Positions 1 through 12,218 of a stretch of DNA of 64,000 bases are shown one piece after another; position 1 is the stretch's first letter; each line of letters begins with the position of its first letter. Source of the DNA: Rhynchospora pubera (lineage: Eukaryota; Streptophyta; Magnoliopsida; Poales; Cyperaceae); NCBI GenBank assembly GCA_028095005.1, contig CM051459.1, forward strand, positions 44,398,257 to 44,462,256, in the 5' to 3' direction. The notes under the pieces are model-generated. The model saw only the letters and a list, made by a program, of their open reading frames with translations. It was not told where the DNA came from and made no database searches. A program made the position numbers and the translations under genes.

Positions 1-336
1 TAAATATATTGTTAAGATCTGCGCTAACTATATTTAGTCTTACCAGTTAAGGCATTGTTAACATCTAACATCAATAGATACTATAAATCAACATGGACGA
101 TTAGAGAAATAATTTCCGAAACCCAAAATTAACATCAAAATTCAATTTATAATTTTAATTATTAAAAAGCAAGGCATATATTATAGCATTGATTTTTTTT
201 TTATTCTATGACTATAATCCAATCTCATTAGACTTACCAGCTAGCATCTCCAATTACTCAAATAGTTGGGTTAAGATCTGTGCTAACTTGGTCCTGTGAA
301 AGTATCCATTAATAGCAGTAATACATATATTTAGTC

Positions 337-738
337 TTACCATGAGGTAAATAAAAAAAAGGATATATATATTTTTTGCTGAGAACAGGAACTAAAGTGA
401 GACTGCACAATCATTATAGATGTACAATATATACTAAAATCTGAAGCACTCACCTTGAGCGTGGTAGCTAAGTTACTAAATAAGCTCATGCAAATTGAAG
501 CGTACCTCAATAAGTTCACACCCACCTTTCTGTGCACATTACAAAAAACTATAAGAACAGAATAAATTTGATAAGAAAAAGAGAGGACTAAAATTATAAT
601 CCAAATCGAATTACCATAATAATAATGATCATGGAACAAATAGCCCATGTCAGAAATTGAGTCTTCAAGGAAAAATAATGTATTCGTATCAGATACATAC
701 AATGTAATGCTCCCAAATCGTGTGAGATACAAAAGCAA
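337..738 (-). other. Possible additional exon(s), minus strand
   Basis: An open frame reads VGVNLLRYASICMSLFSNLA and then reaches a strong splice donor (GTGAGTGCTTCAG on the minus strand, near 452). A plausible acceptor lies just before VGVNLL. It is downstream of the stop codon of the unidentified gene, so it would be an alternative 3' exon or part of another gene running off the left edge. Low confidence. Confidence 0.2.
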
Positions 739-1038
739 CTGAATGCAAACTTAAAAGGAACCCTTCAAAACCATCATAATGAATCAAATAAAGCCTAGTC
801 CAAACAAATGCAAACTGATCCAAAATGATTCATACTCATATTTTACTGATCTAAAAAAAACTTTTCATATATCTGAATCAACATAAAAAAAAACAATAAG
901 TATTTTGAAGCTCCAGCAGTGCTATTATCAAAATGCAGACCACCCAAAACCGAGCAAAGTAAAAAAAAGGAGAAAAATGGTAGAAAAAGTACCGCATTGT
1001 TGCAAGTGAAAATCGCAGAGCACTGTCGCAAGCAAGCA

Positions 1039-4000
1039 TCAAATAAGTAGATCATATGACTCGCTCTTGCCCTTGAGGCGGCCCAGCTTGAAAACCCTCT
1101 TGACTCTCCTTTTTTTCTCTTTCTGGTTCTTACTACAATTCTTCTATGTTGTATTCTTAACCCATAATATCTCCATAAAGGCTGAAATATGTGTTCAATA
1201 TGGTATAGTGAGAACTTATAGTGATATAAATTAAAATCAATGCCGCAATCCTTCTTAGAAAGAAAAGCTGGATATATTCCAAACCATTAGATAAAAAGTA
1301 CATAAGCCAATCTAAGGTCCTGTTTATAATTTTTTTTTTTTTGCAAATGTATTATCTTGTTCTCATCTGTTATATCGATATCTATTGTTTCTAATGGTTT
1401 GAAAGAGAAATACTGCTAGGAATATGTAGATTATCCGTCAATAACAGTGTGACGACTCTTTTCGAAATTAATCGATCAATATATTTACAAAAATTTTACT
1501 TTTCCCATGGTTTTGACTTCCAATCAGAAAATTTTGAACTAAGGAGGTCAGTAAGAAATATTAGTTATAAAAGAGCAACAACATCATCTACCTTTTCCTT
1601 TGCTTCACTTTCCAGAATCTAGATGCATTCGCTCCTTTTGAGTAGTAGGTCTGAAGGCAACCTACAGCAGCACAACTCAAAGATGAAGATAGATCTCCAG
1701 CACCCAATGGAACCAATAGATCATGCCATGAAACATACAAAGAACTAACAGCCTAACTTTTAACACATAAAACGAAGAAAGATGTTATTACCTGGACAAA
1801 GGAAAATCTAATTGGAAAAGGAGGCAACAAAGAAGCAGCATAACACATAAGCAACCTCAAAAACCTACAATAGAAAACAAAAAGAATAAGCATTCTTGTT
1901 ATCCATGATAGAAAAAGCAATATCGAATAACTAATCATCTTTGAAATGTTGAGAAGTTCTATTAGAATCGCAACCGAGGTGAGGTTTAGTCCTTGTGTCA
2001 CCGTTACCCTTATTAATTTCCATTTCTGTTAATTCTTTTTCTTTTGTACTTCCAATTTTCTATTTATTATCATGCATTTTTTGTTTGTTGACTGGTAATT
2101 TCTCTGAAGTGATGTAACTGACACAAATTTACTGAGCTCACTAACATCTCTGCCAGTGCCCAACCACTCATAAACCACTAATGGGAAAAAAAAGAACTTA
2201 TATAAAAGCAACAATAACAAAGAAAAAATCGACACAAACAAAAGGTGAGGCAAGAAAATGCAGTGAATAATGCGAAGGCACAACACAATGCACCAAGCGA
2301 TAGCACCAATAGCGGAATTCTTGTCAGAAAGTATGTAATTGAGAAACAGTAAAAAAATTCTCCTTCTTTCCTATAAAAATAAATTATCCACATATCAAGG
2401 GTACAAAAGATATAGCTGGCCAGTGTAAATGACAACTGGTACCAAATTTGATTTTACAAAGAGTGATGAGTGAAAGGGACATGTTGCATTGCATGTATAT
2501 TTATGATACCAAATTTTAACCACCATGAAATAGCATTTAACTTCCAAATGAATTGCTCGAAATGGATGTGAAGTCCCAACTGAGTGATGCATGTTTTTAA
2601 GCTTTATTTAAAAGTAATTAGAATAATTGGCATAATTTTTTATTTATATAACTATTTAACCATGACAACATGATTTGTTTAGAAGTTTTGTTAATTTAAA
2701 GTAATATGTTTCAAAATTGAAAAATGGAAATATTAATTTGAGATTTTATATTTCAACTTAGTGAACTTAGTGGTCTTAAGTTCTAGAAACATGTCGTTTA
2801 TATGAGCTACTAATCCACTGAAGAGAAATGATCACAATTTTTTTTTTCTCCCAATTATCATTATAGTTTATAAGAGCCAAAAAAGAAATTAAAAAATTGA
2901 AGAGAAAACCATACCTTGAACTTAGTTAATGTTGCACATTTTTTTTTGAAGAAAAAAGCACCTGCGCAGTTAATTTTCTAAAAGAAAGAGAAATTTTTTC
3001 AGAGATAATAAGCGAAAAAAATTTGGAAACGCCATTGATAATTGTTTTGTAATAACAACACTAAAATACATCAATAGTTGGTATATAATATATTTATCAT
3101 AGGAAAATTAAAAGATGTACCATTATGTGAGATTGTAAGTTGCGTAGTTCATGAAAAGGCGAGAAATTATATGAAGACATGCATATTTAGTCCAGCAATT
3201 TGAAGTTTGCCAATGAAAAACAACATCATTAATAAAATATAATTTGGCAATAAGATGGAATTCAGAAAAATAATTTCAGAAATTATAAGGAAATTGACAG
3301 TATGAAAGATTAGCTAAAACTTCCAAACTTTTTTATAGGTCATCAAACGATGTTCCCACCATAATATTAGTCGCCTAACATGTTTCTCTTGCATCTGATA
3401 GGCTATTGAAGCGCATAAAAGAATCATCATCCAAAGCGAGATAATATATACCAATTTAAGGGAATATAATTAACCACAGACCAATAAAACATTAAATGCA
3501 TGCCATTATTCTATCTTTGCTTATGGTTGCTGCTAATTTGTACTAAATATATGCACAAAAAGTGAAGATTCATACTCAGAAAAGATAACCAACAAACTAA
3601 AAGGGAATCGAGCCGCTACATACCTTGAGAACAAAAAAAATGTTTGAATCACACCCAAATGCTGGACCAGTCAGGAGGAAATCAAACAAAAAGGAAAAAA
3701 AAAACAATAAACATAAGATGGAATTCAAAGCCCAAATTGCATGTGAAATCGGAAAGGAAAAGGAACATATTATTTTATTTGAAGCTTGGCTGGTGGACTG
3801 GCATCGGCATTTGCTGTTGTATCAATTTGTACTGACAAAAACCCAAAACTGAAAATCAATAGAAAAACTCAAAACTATTTGTTTGTCATTAAATAACCTC
3901 ATCACTAAGCACCTCAATACAAATAAAGAAGATGACTAATGACGATGGCGCAAATGCATATCGCCTCGATCCACTCAACATGGAAGCACGACAGCAATCC

Positions 4001-4482
4001 GAAACCTCCCGCCAAACAGGCCTGCAATCGATAGAGAAAAAAAGTACTGAGATGAAAATCGAAGTAAACTGAAACAAAGCAGCAAAAGGGAAAAGAACTA
4101 CAAAATGGAAATTAATTAAAAAAAAAAGAAGGAAAGAGAATGGAAATCTACTCTAAAACCTTCGGCGGGTGCATCCCCTCAATTTTTATTGGATATACTA
4201 AACTCATCATATACTGACCTGTTCGCCAAAAGTAAATGGAGTAGCGGCAGTCTCCCTCTTTCTATCTCGCACTGCCTCTTTCTCTTCCTGTCTTGCTTCG
4301 GTGGCTACCAGTGGAGAGGAAAGGAGTGACTGCGCAGGAGGAGCTTGAGTAGTGGAAGAGAGAATCGAGTGGAGGAGGAGATCGGAGGTGGAGGAGAAGG
4401 TCTCTCCGATATCTTCGAGAGGCACTGAGAGAGTGCGAGAGAGACGGGGAGAGAGAGGGGGTCTAGGGTTAGTAAGGAGCAT
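1039..4482 (-). CDS. Multi-exon gene, unidentified protein with basic C-terminus (partial model)
   Basis: I do not recognise this protein. The last three coding exons join in phase: 1864-1792, 1752-1592 and 1132-1039 (stop TGA). They encode a hydrophobic stretch (FLRLLMCYAASLLPPFPIRF), a middle part ending FWKVKQRK, and a Lys/Arg-rich tail ending GRLKGKSESYDLLI. A likely first exon at 4482-4219 starts with ATG (MLLTNPRPPLSPRLSRTL), is rich in Ser, Pro and Thr, and ends at a good GT donor after FGEQ. It sits in GC-richer sequence, as plant first exons often do, and could be an organelle-targeting leader. Exons between 1.86 and 4.2 kb could not be fixed. Candidates are a piece starting at 4021 and a donor near 3623. 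The hydrophobic exon suggests a membrane protein. Whether the first exon belongs to the same gene is inferred only from strand and position. Confidence 0.45.
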
Positions 4483-4586
4483 CCTAACCGTCCGATACAG
4501 AATGCAAAATTAACGATCAGGATCCGGTTACTGTGCAAACAACTGTTTACCCACAGTTGTTTCGGATCCGGGTTGAATTGCAGGGA

Positions 4587-4963
4587 TTAATATATTAAAT
4601 GATGACAGATGGGTCTGTCCAATATGATCGTTTTCATGTTTTTAAATTTCAAATGACCGATCCGAACCGTTCAATATGTTCTCCATATTGAAAACTTACA
4701 AGAAACCAATTTTTACATTTTTTTAAATTTTTTACTATTTTTTGTATTTTTGAAAATTCATGATATAAACATTATGGATCGTCCAATAACAACGATTTTC
4801 TAAAATACCAAAAAAATAGTAAAAAATTTCAAAAAAAATGTAAAAATTGATTTCTTGTAAGTTTTCAATGTGGAGAACATATTGAACGGTTCGGATCGGT
4901 TATTTGAAATTTAAAAACATGAAAACGATCGTATTAGACGGAGTCCATCCGTCCAATATATTA
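4587..4963. mobile_element. Fold-back MITE, core motif GATCCGAACCGT
   Basis: Two arms of about 180 bp are near-perfect reverse complements. The left arm around 4618-4700 contains TGACCGATCCGAACCGTTCA and the right arm around 4850-4945 contains its complement, TGAACGGTTCGGATCGGTTA. A short AT-rich spacer separates them. The element lies just upstream of the first exon of the unidentified gene. No coding capacity. Exact ends and target duplication are uncertain. Confidence 0.75.
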
Positions 4964-4983
4964 GACTCTAGCATTTCTCTAGC

Positions 4984-7900
4984 ATTTCTCAAGAAAAAAT
5001 ATATAATTGTTCGACTTAAGGAAGCATGAATTATTAAATAGAGAAATTTCATGGAATTCATACAAGTAGATAATGTTTTAATTCAAAAAAGGAACTGTTT
5101 TCTAATGGTACATATCTCTCCAATACCAAAACATGATTAAATAAAGTCTCACCAGTTAGATATTTTTTTCCTTAATTGGCTCAAAAGTCTTTTGATCTTA
5201 GACAAAACAAATTAAGTTTCTATTGTTATATATATATATTCACAAGAAATTTACTCATCGAATTTTAAATTATGTCCTCATTTGGAGAGCTATCAATTTG
5301 TTTTATTTTAATTTTTTTTTCATGGTGCTTTTTATTTATGCACTATTTTTTAAAAACATGTTTCACCTGCACCTTCATCGCGTATATCTGCTACTTGAAG
5401 TATGTCAGCAGAAACTTTCATTTATTAAAAGTCCAATCTAGAAGGGAACAATATATGTTGGTGTTTATCTCCGTTCAATTGCCAAAGGGATAATGTAGAA
5501 ATTTCGGCGACATTCTGACTTGGGAATAAGATAGAAAATGTGAAGAAAATTTTTCTTTTTTTTTAAAAAAAATAAACGTTTGGCAGTGGACAATTTTTAT
5601 TATTATTTTTATCTTCAATTGATAGTTTTAAGTTCATTCGTCAATCAAATAAAATATTGACTTTGTCCTTTTCTCTAAGTTGAGCTTTCTTTTAACAAAA
5701 ATTTGACAATTCAGAAACTTCAAAAAAAAAAAAATTGACAATTCAGATCGTTAGGTCTAGTTTAATATATCACAAGCCGTAAACATTACAATATTACATC
5801 AAAAGATATGAGACCAGAACAAGGATAATTTTGCAGATACCAAACTTTAAATTTGATTGACATAAATTTCACATAAATTTTCATCAAAGCGACTTTTCTT
5901 GGAAAAGTTTTATTTCCTTTTTTTCCCTTTTTTTTACTATATATATACTAGCAAAAGATACCCTATATTTACTAGCAAAAGATGCTCTCAATACATGGGC
6001 AAATAAGAAAATAAAATATTTATATTATTATTGTTTCATATAGAATTTTACATATTAGACAATAAAGATATGATAAAATTAATAAATTAGTATTTTTTTA
6101 AAAATAAATAGCTGATTTGATAGTAATTTAATTTATTTTTTAATAAAAGTCTGACCTTGATCTAAAACAGTGATCATATCATATTACACAATCAATGGTC
6201 CATAATTTATATAAAAATTATTTACACCCTTTTATCTAACATGTTTACTTTTTTTTTATCTGAAATGTTTAATTCTTTTTCTAGTTGCTTTTATAAGTTG
6301 TAAGGATAAGTATTTATTTGAAGGGATATGAAATTTGGGCCAGCTTCATCCTTTAATTTTTGAAGATATATTTGTGGGACATATGCTACGTTAGATGACG
6401 ATGGATGGTGAGATAAATAATATTCTCGGCATGCTAATAGAATGAAGTATAAAGGAATATGAATATTTAAATTGATGGTTTTTTATCTAGTATTTTATAA
6501 CAAATAATTCAATTAATACTTCTTTGTCTAGGTAAATTTAATAGTACTGTATTCTTCAAAAAAATATATTTTTTCCCAATATTTTTTTAATACAAACGAA
6601 CATACTATTTTAGAACGTTCGTGCTTTGTAGAACGGTACGGACGTGAAATTTAAGTTCATAAATCATAATAATATATTTATAATTGTATTCACAAGAGGT
6701 TGCAAAACAAAAATCTCGCTTGGATATTTCAAATCAAAAGACGATGATAAAGACAAAACAAGTTTATCCAAATCGATACACTGAAATAATTCTGTTTAGT
6801 GTACACTTCAAAATAATCATGCTGCCTTAATTTTCTTTCCTGCCGCAGATATCTTCAAAGGAGATGCAATCAGACAATTTCCGAAAGTCAGAAACCATAA
6901 CCACGACCAACAGTGATCATATATGATAATTTACTCCATGATATGAACTTATGAAGTGACATATATACAGTGGATCTCATTGTACTAATTTCTTGCTTTT
7001 AATCCCAATGTGATCTAATTTATGAAAAATGAAATTAAACCATAGAGTTGCAATAAAATTGAATTTAAATTCACTAAACGAACTTCACAAAATTGATCTA
7101 AACTGGGATGAAATTTATATTGATGAGCATATACTGCTAGTAAAAAAAAATATTTGTTGTATTTTTTGTCAGCTTAAAATAAAATTTATTGTTCTAAATT
7201 ATGTACTCGTTTATTGTTGCCATATTTTTGTCAAAATAAGTCTCATATTTTTGTCACAGAATTTTTTTGTCGATTCTTCACGTGCTTGGAAGCAGATACA
7301 TAACATTCAATACGGGTCAACGTAACTTCGTTTTCTTTCTCAAAAAAACTATGACTTAACGTGTCAATTGACCCTCACCTTTTTTTAGAATAAGTTATTT
7401 TGGCGGATATGAAAACTTTCTTTGTTAATATCTTATAAATCTTTCAACTGATATTTAATACTTAATTATTTTCTAGATGACTAATGCCAAATCTATTATA
7501 ATTTTTGCACCTTATTAAAGACCGACATATTTTATGACTTTCTTTCATAGTTGTTAAGAAATCGGTTTGGAATATAGTCAAATTTGAAGGATTTGAGTGA
7601 AGAATGGAGAAGACATGACAATTATATTCTCTCTTTATTTTAAGAAACTTGAAATTTCTTATTTCCCCATAAGCTTTTATTTATAGCAATTAAAAGAGCA
7701 CCCGGGCGAACAAAATTGTATCAACTTACAAGTTGCTACCAAACAAAAAAAGAACTAAAAACAGGGATATGCATGAACGGACGAACCAAACCACTCAATG
7801 AAACCAGACATCATTTTACTGTACTCAAATAAAGAATAAAAGAAACAAACAAATAGATCCACGGTCGATTAGAAATGGCACCAAAAGCAAAAGAGAAAAA

Positions 7901-8462
7901 AAGCTCCTAGAGATGATAATGACAAGTCACTTAATTTAGTTGGAGGCTTTTTCATGCTAACCCATTTGTCACTTCTTCAACCTACCGACATTAAAATCCT
8001 TTTGTCCCTTTGTCTCTCCATTGGTTCTTTTCTGAGGTCTCGCTATATTTCCAGTCCAAAACAGACACGAATTCTTTGTATAGTATATATCAATCATGGT
8101 GCACTGAGGATCGTTGCCCCTTTAATTTTATATCAGTCGGTGTCGGTCCATTCAAGCTTTAATTATATGGTATGGCATATCATTGCATTCTTTATATTCT
8201 TTCAAGAAAATAATTAATATATTTATCTTTCACAAGAGTGCTTCAATCAATCCGGATTGTAACGGACTAAAAAAGGAATTAAATAAATAAATAAATAAAA
8301 GGATAACTTTAAATTAAGAGATAAGTAACTCATCAAATCTTCATCGGATAGATCTATATCCTTTCTATAACAATAAGGAAAAGGCAAAAATAATACGTTG
8401 CATTTACAGTCTGCATTGAGTTCTTATGGTACTATGTTGGAATTTATTTAATGAGCAAAACT
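4984..8462. other. AT-rich intergenic DNA
   Basis: No gene or complete transposon recognised. Open frames here (for example 7029-7325 and 7954-8217) have no domain-like composition. There is a short direct duplication of ACTAGCAAAAGAT near 5950-5985. Confidence 0.6.
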
Positions 8463-9378
8463 AAAGTCTAATGCAGCGGATGGAGAGAGTTCGTCTGATG
8501 CATTCATTTTTGTATTTGGAATTTTAAACGACTGATTCAAAACGTTCCACGCAATTTTAATATTAAAATTTACTATGGACCGAATTTTATATTTTTCTAC
8601 ATTTTTTTCAGATTTTTAAAAAATCAGTATTTTAAGTAGTTCATAATTTTTTAGATCAATCATTTTCCAATAATGATTTTAGGGGTATACAAAAAATCCG
8701 TCAAACTGTTCAATCCTTTCAACCCACCTGATCATATTAATTTTTTCCAGGTTAATATGATATTGAGTCGGATACGGGTTCTAATTTTGACAAGCTCATT
8801 ACTTTGGGTTGAATTACGAATTTTGTACTAGTAACCTGTGTATACTCCAACACATCTGTTTATCACCATTTACTCATCTCCGCTTCACATTTATTCATAT
8901 CCCTACTCAAAGATCTCTTCTCTCACGACGTTTCGATCTCATTCATTGTCATGCACACCTATTATGCCTCACACAAGGCCGCAAAAGTTGAAAGATGTTT
9001 TGAATGCGCCTCCAATTTGTCTTGGACTAAATAATAATAGCCACAAAATGATTTTTGTGTGCATTTTTCTTTTAACAAAATTTTAATCCGTTAAGCCCAT
9101 TGAACCTATTAACTAAATTTATTTTTTAATACGGTATTGTCGAATTGAGTATAAATTTTGATAAAATATCAGCAAGTCATCCATTGTACACCCCTAAATG
9201 AAAATCAAGAAAAAGAATAATAAAAAAATTCAGAAAAATATAAAATTTTAATTTATGTACTAGATTTCGATATGAAGATCATGCACACTGAATGATTTGG
9301 ATCGATCGTTTTGATACTTAAAAATCTAAAAATGAGCAAATTGAACAAACTCCCTTTATCAAATGCATTGGACTTTTA
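8463..9378. mobile_element. Fold-back MITE interrupted by a hAT-like insertion
   Basis: The left part (8463-8680) begins AAAGTCTAATGCA. The right part (9197-9378) ends TGCATTGGACTTTT, the inverted counterpart. Inner sequences ACGACTGATTCAAAACGTTC and GATTTGGATCGATCGTTTTG are degenerate versions of the core seen in the other fold-back elements. The two halves are separated by the element at 8681-9196, so this is the older insertion. Confidence 0.6.
8681..9196. mobile_element. hAT-like non-autonomous element nested in a MITE
   Basis: The ends are TAGGGGTATACA and, in inverted orientation, TGTACACCCCTA, differing at one position. The flanks AATGATTT and AATGAAAA agree at five of eight bases, consistent with a decayed 8-bp target duplication of the hAT superfamily. 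No transposase is visible. Confidence 0.6.
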
Positions 9379-9555
9379 ACCTTGCTCTTGTTTAATTTGG
9401 CAACATCATTAATAAATCATATTGATAGAAGCAATCTAAATCGTGCAATCTGATTTAGTTTATGGAACGCAAAATATACACAAATTCTGACCTGTTTATA
9501 ATCTTAACCATATATGTCACAGAACATACTTATATGGCTATATCTGTGTGTATAG

Positions 9556-9949
9556 AGTAAATCTATTGTGAACCATGATGCATATATGGAGGGTTCTGTG
9601 CACCATGACCATTTGATCGGTGATTTTATAAATTGACAAATCTAAATTAACCAATTCAATCTATATATTAAAATCTCATAGAAAATAAAATTTTACAATT
9701 TTTGAAATGTTTTTTACTATTTTTTTCGAATTTTTCAAAACTTGCCATTTTTTGTTACAAATTACACTAATTTGTAGCCAAAAATAGCAAGTTCTAAAAA
9801 ATTTCAAAAAAAATTGTAAAATTTTATTTTCTATGAGATTTCAATATATAGATTGGATTGGTTAAATTAGATTTGACAATTTGTGAAACCACCGACCAAA
9901 ACAGTCATGGTGCACGAAAGTTTATATGAACCATGGTTCACAATAGATT

Positions 9950-9953
<4 letters not shown>
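9556..9953. mobile_element. Fold-back MITE, TGCACCATG family
   Basis: The arms begin AGTAAATCTATTGTGAACCA and end with its reverse complement at 9934-9953. Inside are inverted copies of TGAGATTTCAATATATAGAT next to AT-rich spacers. The sequence TATAAATTGACAAATCTAA recurs at 37.4 kb and at the right end of the window, so this family has other, one-armed copies here. Confidence 0.8.

Positions 9954-9988
<35 letters not shown>
9953..9988. repeat. (TA)n microsatellite
   Basis: Pure TA repeat between two fold-back MITEs; a likely insertion target for both. Confidence 0.9.
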
Positions 9989-9991
<3 letters not shown>

Positions 9992-10391
9992 GATTGCTAA
10001 AATGCTATGCATAGCACGGATGGCCTTCGTGCTACGGATTCGTTCTTGAATTTCATGCTTCAAACAACCGATCCAAACCGTTCATTATCTTCTACATATT
10101 GAAATCTTATTAGAAACCAAATTTTACATTTTTTTTAATTTTTTTACTATTTTTCTCAGATTTTTGAAAATCACTGTTATTGAAGGGTCCAGAATATATT
10201 AGATTAAATTTTTTCAAAAATCTGAGAAAAAAAGTAAAAGAATTAAAAAAAATGTAAAATTTTGTTTCTAATGAGATTTCAATATGAAGAAGATAATGAA
10301 CGGTTTGGATCGGTTATTTGAAGCATGAAATTCAAGAACGAATCCGTAGCACGAAGACCATCCGTGATATGCATAGCATTTTAGCAATCCT
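9988..10391. mobile_element. Fold-back MITE, GGATTGCTAAAATGCTATGC family, copy 1
   Basis: The left end is AGAGGATTGCTAAAATGCTA and the right end GCATTTTAGCAATCCT, its complement. Arms of about 190 bp include ACCGATCCAAACCGTTCATT and its inverse. The element would form a long hairpin with a short loop. Two further copies follow at 10408 and 11819. Confidence 0.85.
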
Positions 10392-10407
10392 TTATATATA
10401 TAGAGAG

Positions 10408-10808
10408 AGGATTGCTAAAATACTATGCATAGCACGGATGGCCTTCGTGCTATGGATTCGTTTTTGAATTTCATGCTTCAAACAACCGATTCAAACAGTT
10501 CATTATCTTCTACATGTTGAAATCTTATTAGAAATCGAATTTTACATTTTTTTTAATTTTTTTACTATTTTTCTCAGATTTTTTAAAATCGCTGTTATTG
10601 AAAGGTCCAGAATTTATTAGATTAAGTATTTTCAAAAATCTGAAAAAAATAGTAAAAAAATAAAAAAAATATATAAAATTTGGTTTCCAATGAGATTTCA
10701 ATATGAAGAAGATAATGAACGGTTTGGATCGGTTGTTTGAAGCATGAAATTCAAGAACAAATCCGTAGTACGAAGGTCATTCGTGCTATGCATAGCATTT
10801 TAGCAATC

Positions 10809-10811
<3 letters not shown>
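10408..10811. mobile_element. Fold-back MITE, GGATTGCTAAAATGCTATGC family, copy 2
   Basis: Same architecture and ends as the copy at 9988, in direct orientation and separated from it only by a short TA/GA tract. Scattered base differences between copies and between arms show independent mutation since insertion. Confidence 0.85.

Positions 10812-10860
<49 letters not shown>
10812..10860. repeat. (TA)n microsatellite
   Basis: About 48 bp of TA repeat between MITE copy 2 and the next element. Confidence 0.9.
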
Positions 10861-10862
<2 letters not shown>

Positions 10863-10863
<1 letters not shown>

Positions 10864-11249
10864 CTTCAATCAAAGCGCTTTGACCGGAGTCTCAGTTAAA
10901 CCCCGTCGGTTCTCAATTTTGAAAGTTCAAACGACCGATCCGAACCGTCAAATATGATCTCCATATTGAAATCTCCTTGCCGACCAAAATTTTCATTTTT
11001 TTAATTTTTTAAGTATTTTTTCGGATTTTCAAAAACAACAATTTTTATAGGGTTCAGAACAAATTAGATTAACGATTTTTTAAAATTCGAAAAAAATACA
11101 TCAAAAATTCAAAAAAATGAAAATTTTGGTCGGCAAGGAGATTTCAATATGGAGATCATATTTGACGGTTCGGATCGGTCGTTTGAACTTTCAAAATTGA
11201 AAACCGACGGGGTTTAACTGAGACTCTGGTCAAAGCGCTTTGATTGAAT
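10863..11249. mobile_element. Fold-back MITE, CAATCAAAGCGCTTTGA family
   Basis: The left end reads CCTTCAATCAAAGCGCTTTG and the right end CAAAGCGCTTTGATTGAATC, its complement. The inner core ACGACCGATCCGAACCGTCA and its inverse match the core of the neighbouring families, but the outer arms are different. AAAGCGCTTT is itself a palindrome. Confidence 0.85.
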
Positions 11250-11253
11250 CCAT

Positions 11254-11299
<46 letters not shown>
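11254..11299. repeat. (CT)n then (TA)n microsatellite
   Basis: Compound dinucleotide repeat between two fold-back MITEs. Confidence 0.9.
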
Positions 11300-11302
<3 letters not shown>

Positions 11303-11307
11303 TTTAG

Positions 11308-11691
11308 CTACGGTGAGTCGCGACTCACGGACCCTCCGGTGAGTCGCGACCAAAACTCCTAAATCTAGATCAAAATGACCGATCCAAACCGTCCAACATG
11401 ATCTCCCTATTGAAATCTCCGTGCAAACCAAATTTTTTATTTTTTCGAAATTTTTAAGTATTTTTTTCGGATTTTTAAAAACTGATGTTTTTGAATGGTT
11501 CAGAACCAATTAGATTAACGATTTTCTAAAATTTCAAAAAAATACTTAAAAATTTCGAAAAAATGAAAAATTTGGTCTACAAGGAGATTTCAATAGGAAG
11601 ATCATATTGGACGGTTTGGATCGATCATTTTGATCTAGATCTAGGAGTTTTTGTCGCGACTCACCGGAGGGTCCGTGAGTCGCGACTTACT
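11308..11691. mobile_element. Fold-back MITE, GTGAGTCGCGACTCAC family
   Basis: Outer arms carry the palindrome GTGAGTCGCGACTCAC and ACCGGAGGGTCC motifs in inverted order. Inner arms carry ATGACCGATCCAAACCGTCC and its complement. A TA tract abuts each side. Confidence 0.85.
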
Positions 11692-11705
11692 ATATATATA
11701 TATAT

Positions 11706-11795
11706 TGGCTTAAGTATATTCCAGCATACAGATCGTCCGTATGTTGGAGTCGTTTCTCAAAATCTAAAATTCATACAGTCGATCCGAACCAAATC
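11706..11795. mobile_element. Single arm of a related MITE
   Basis: The sequence runs from GGCTTAAGTATATTCCAGCA to CAGTCGATCCGAACCAAAT, an arm with the common core but no matching inverse arm. It is a truncated or deleted member between two TA tracts. Confidence 0.5.
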
Positions 11796-11818
11796 TATAT
11801 ATATAGAGAGAGAGAGAG

Positions 11819-12218
11819 AGGATTGCTAAAATGCTATGCATAGCACGGATGGTCTTCGTGCTACGGATTCGTTCTTGCATTACATGCTTCAAACAACCAA
11901 TCGAAACTGTTCATTATCTTCTACATATTGAAATCTTCTTAGAAACCAAATTTTACATTTTTTAAAATTTTTTTACTATTTTTTTCAGATTTTTGAAAAT
12001 CACTGTTATTGAAGGGTCCAAAATTTATTAGATTAAGTATTTTAAAAAATCTAAAAAAAAATAGTAAAAAAATTTAAAAAATGTAAAATTTGGTTTCTAA
12101 TGAGATTTCAATATGAAGAAGATAATGAACGGTTTGGATCGGTTGTTTGAAACATGAAATGTAAGAACGAATCCGTAGCACGAAGATAATCTGTGCTATG
12201 CATAGTATTTTAACAATC
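11819..12218. mobile_element. Fold-back MITE, GGATTGCTAAAATGCTATGC family, copy 3
   Basis: Same family as the copies at 9988 and 10408. The left end is intact; the right end is eroded (TAGTATTTTAACAATCAT). A GA repeat precedes it and a TA repeat follows. Confidence 0.85.
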
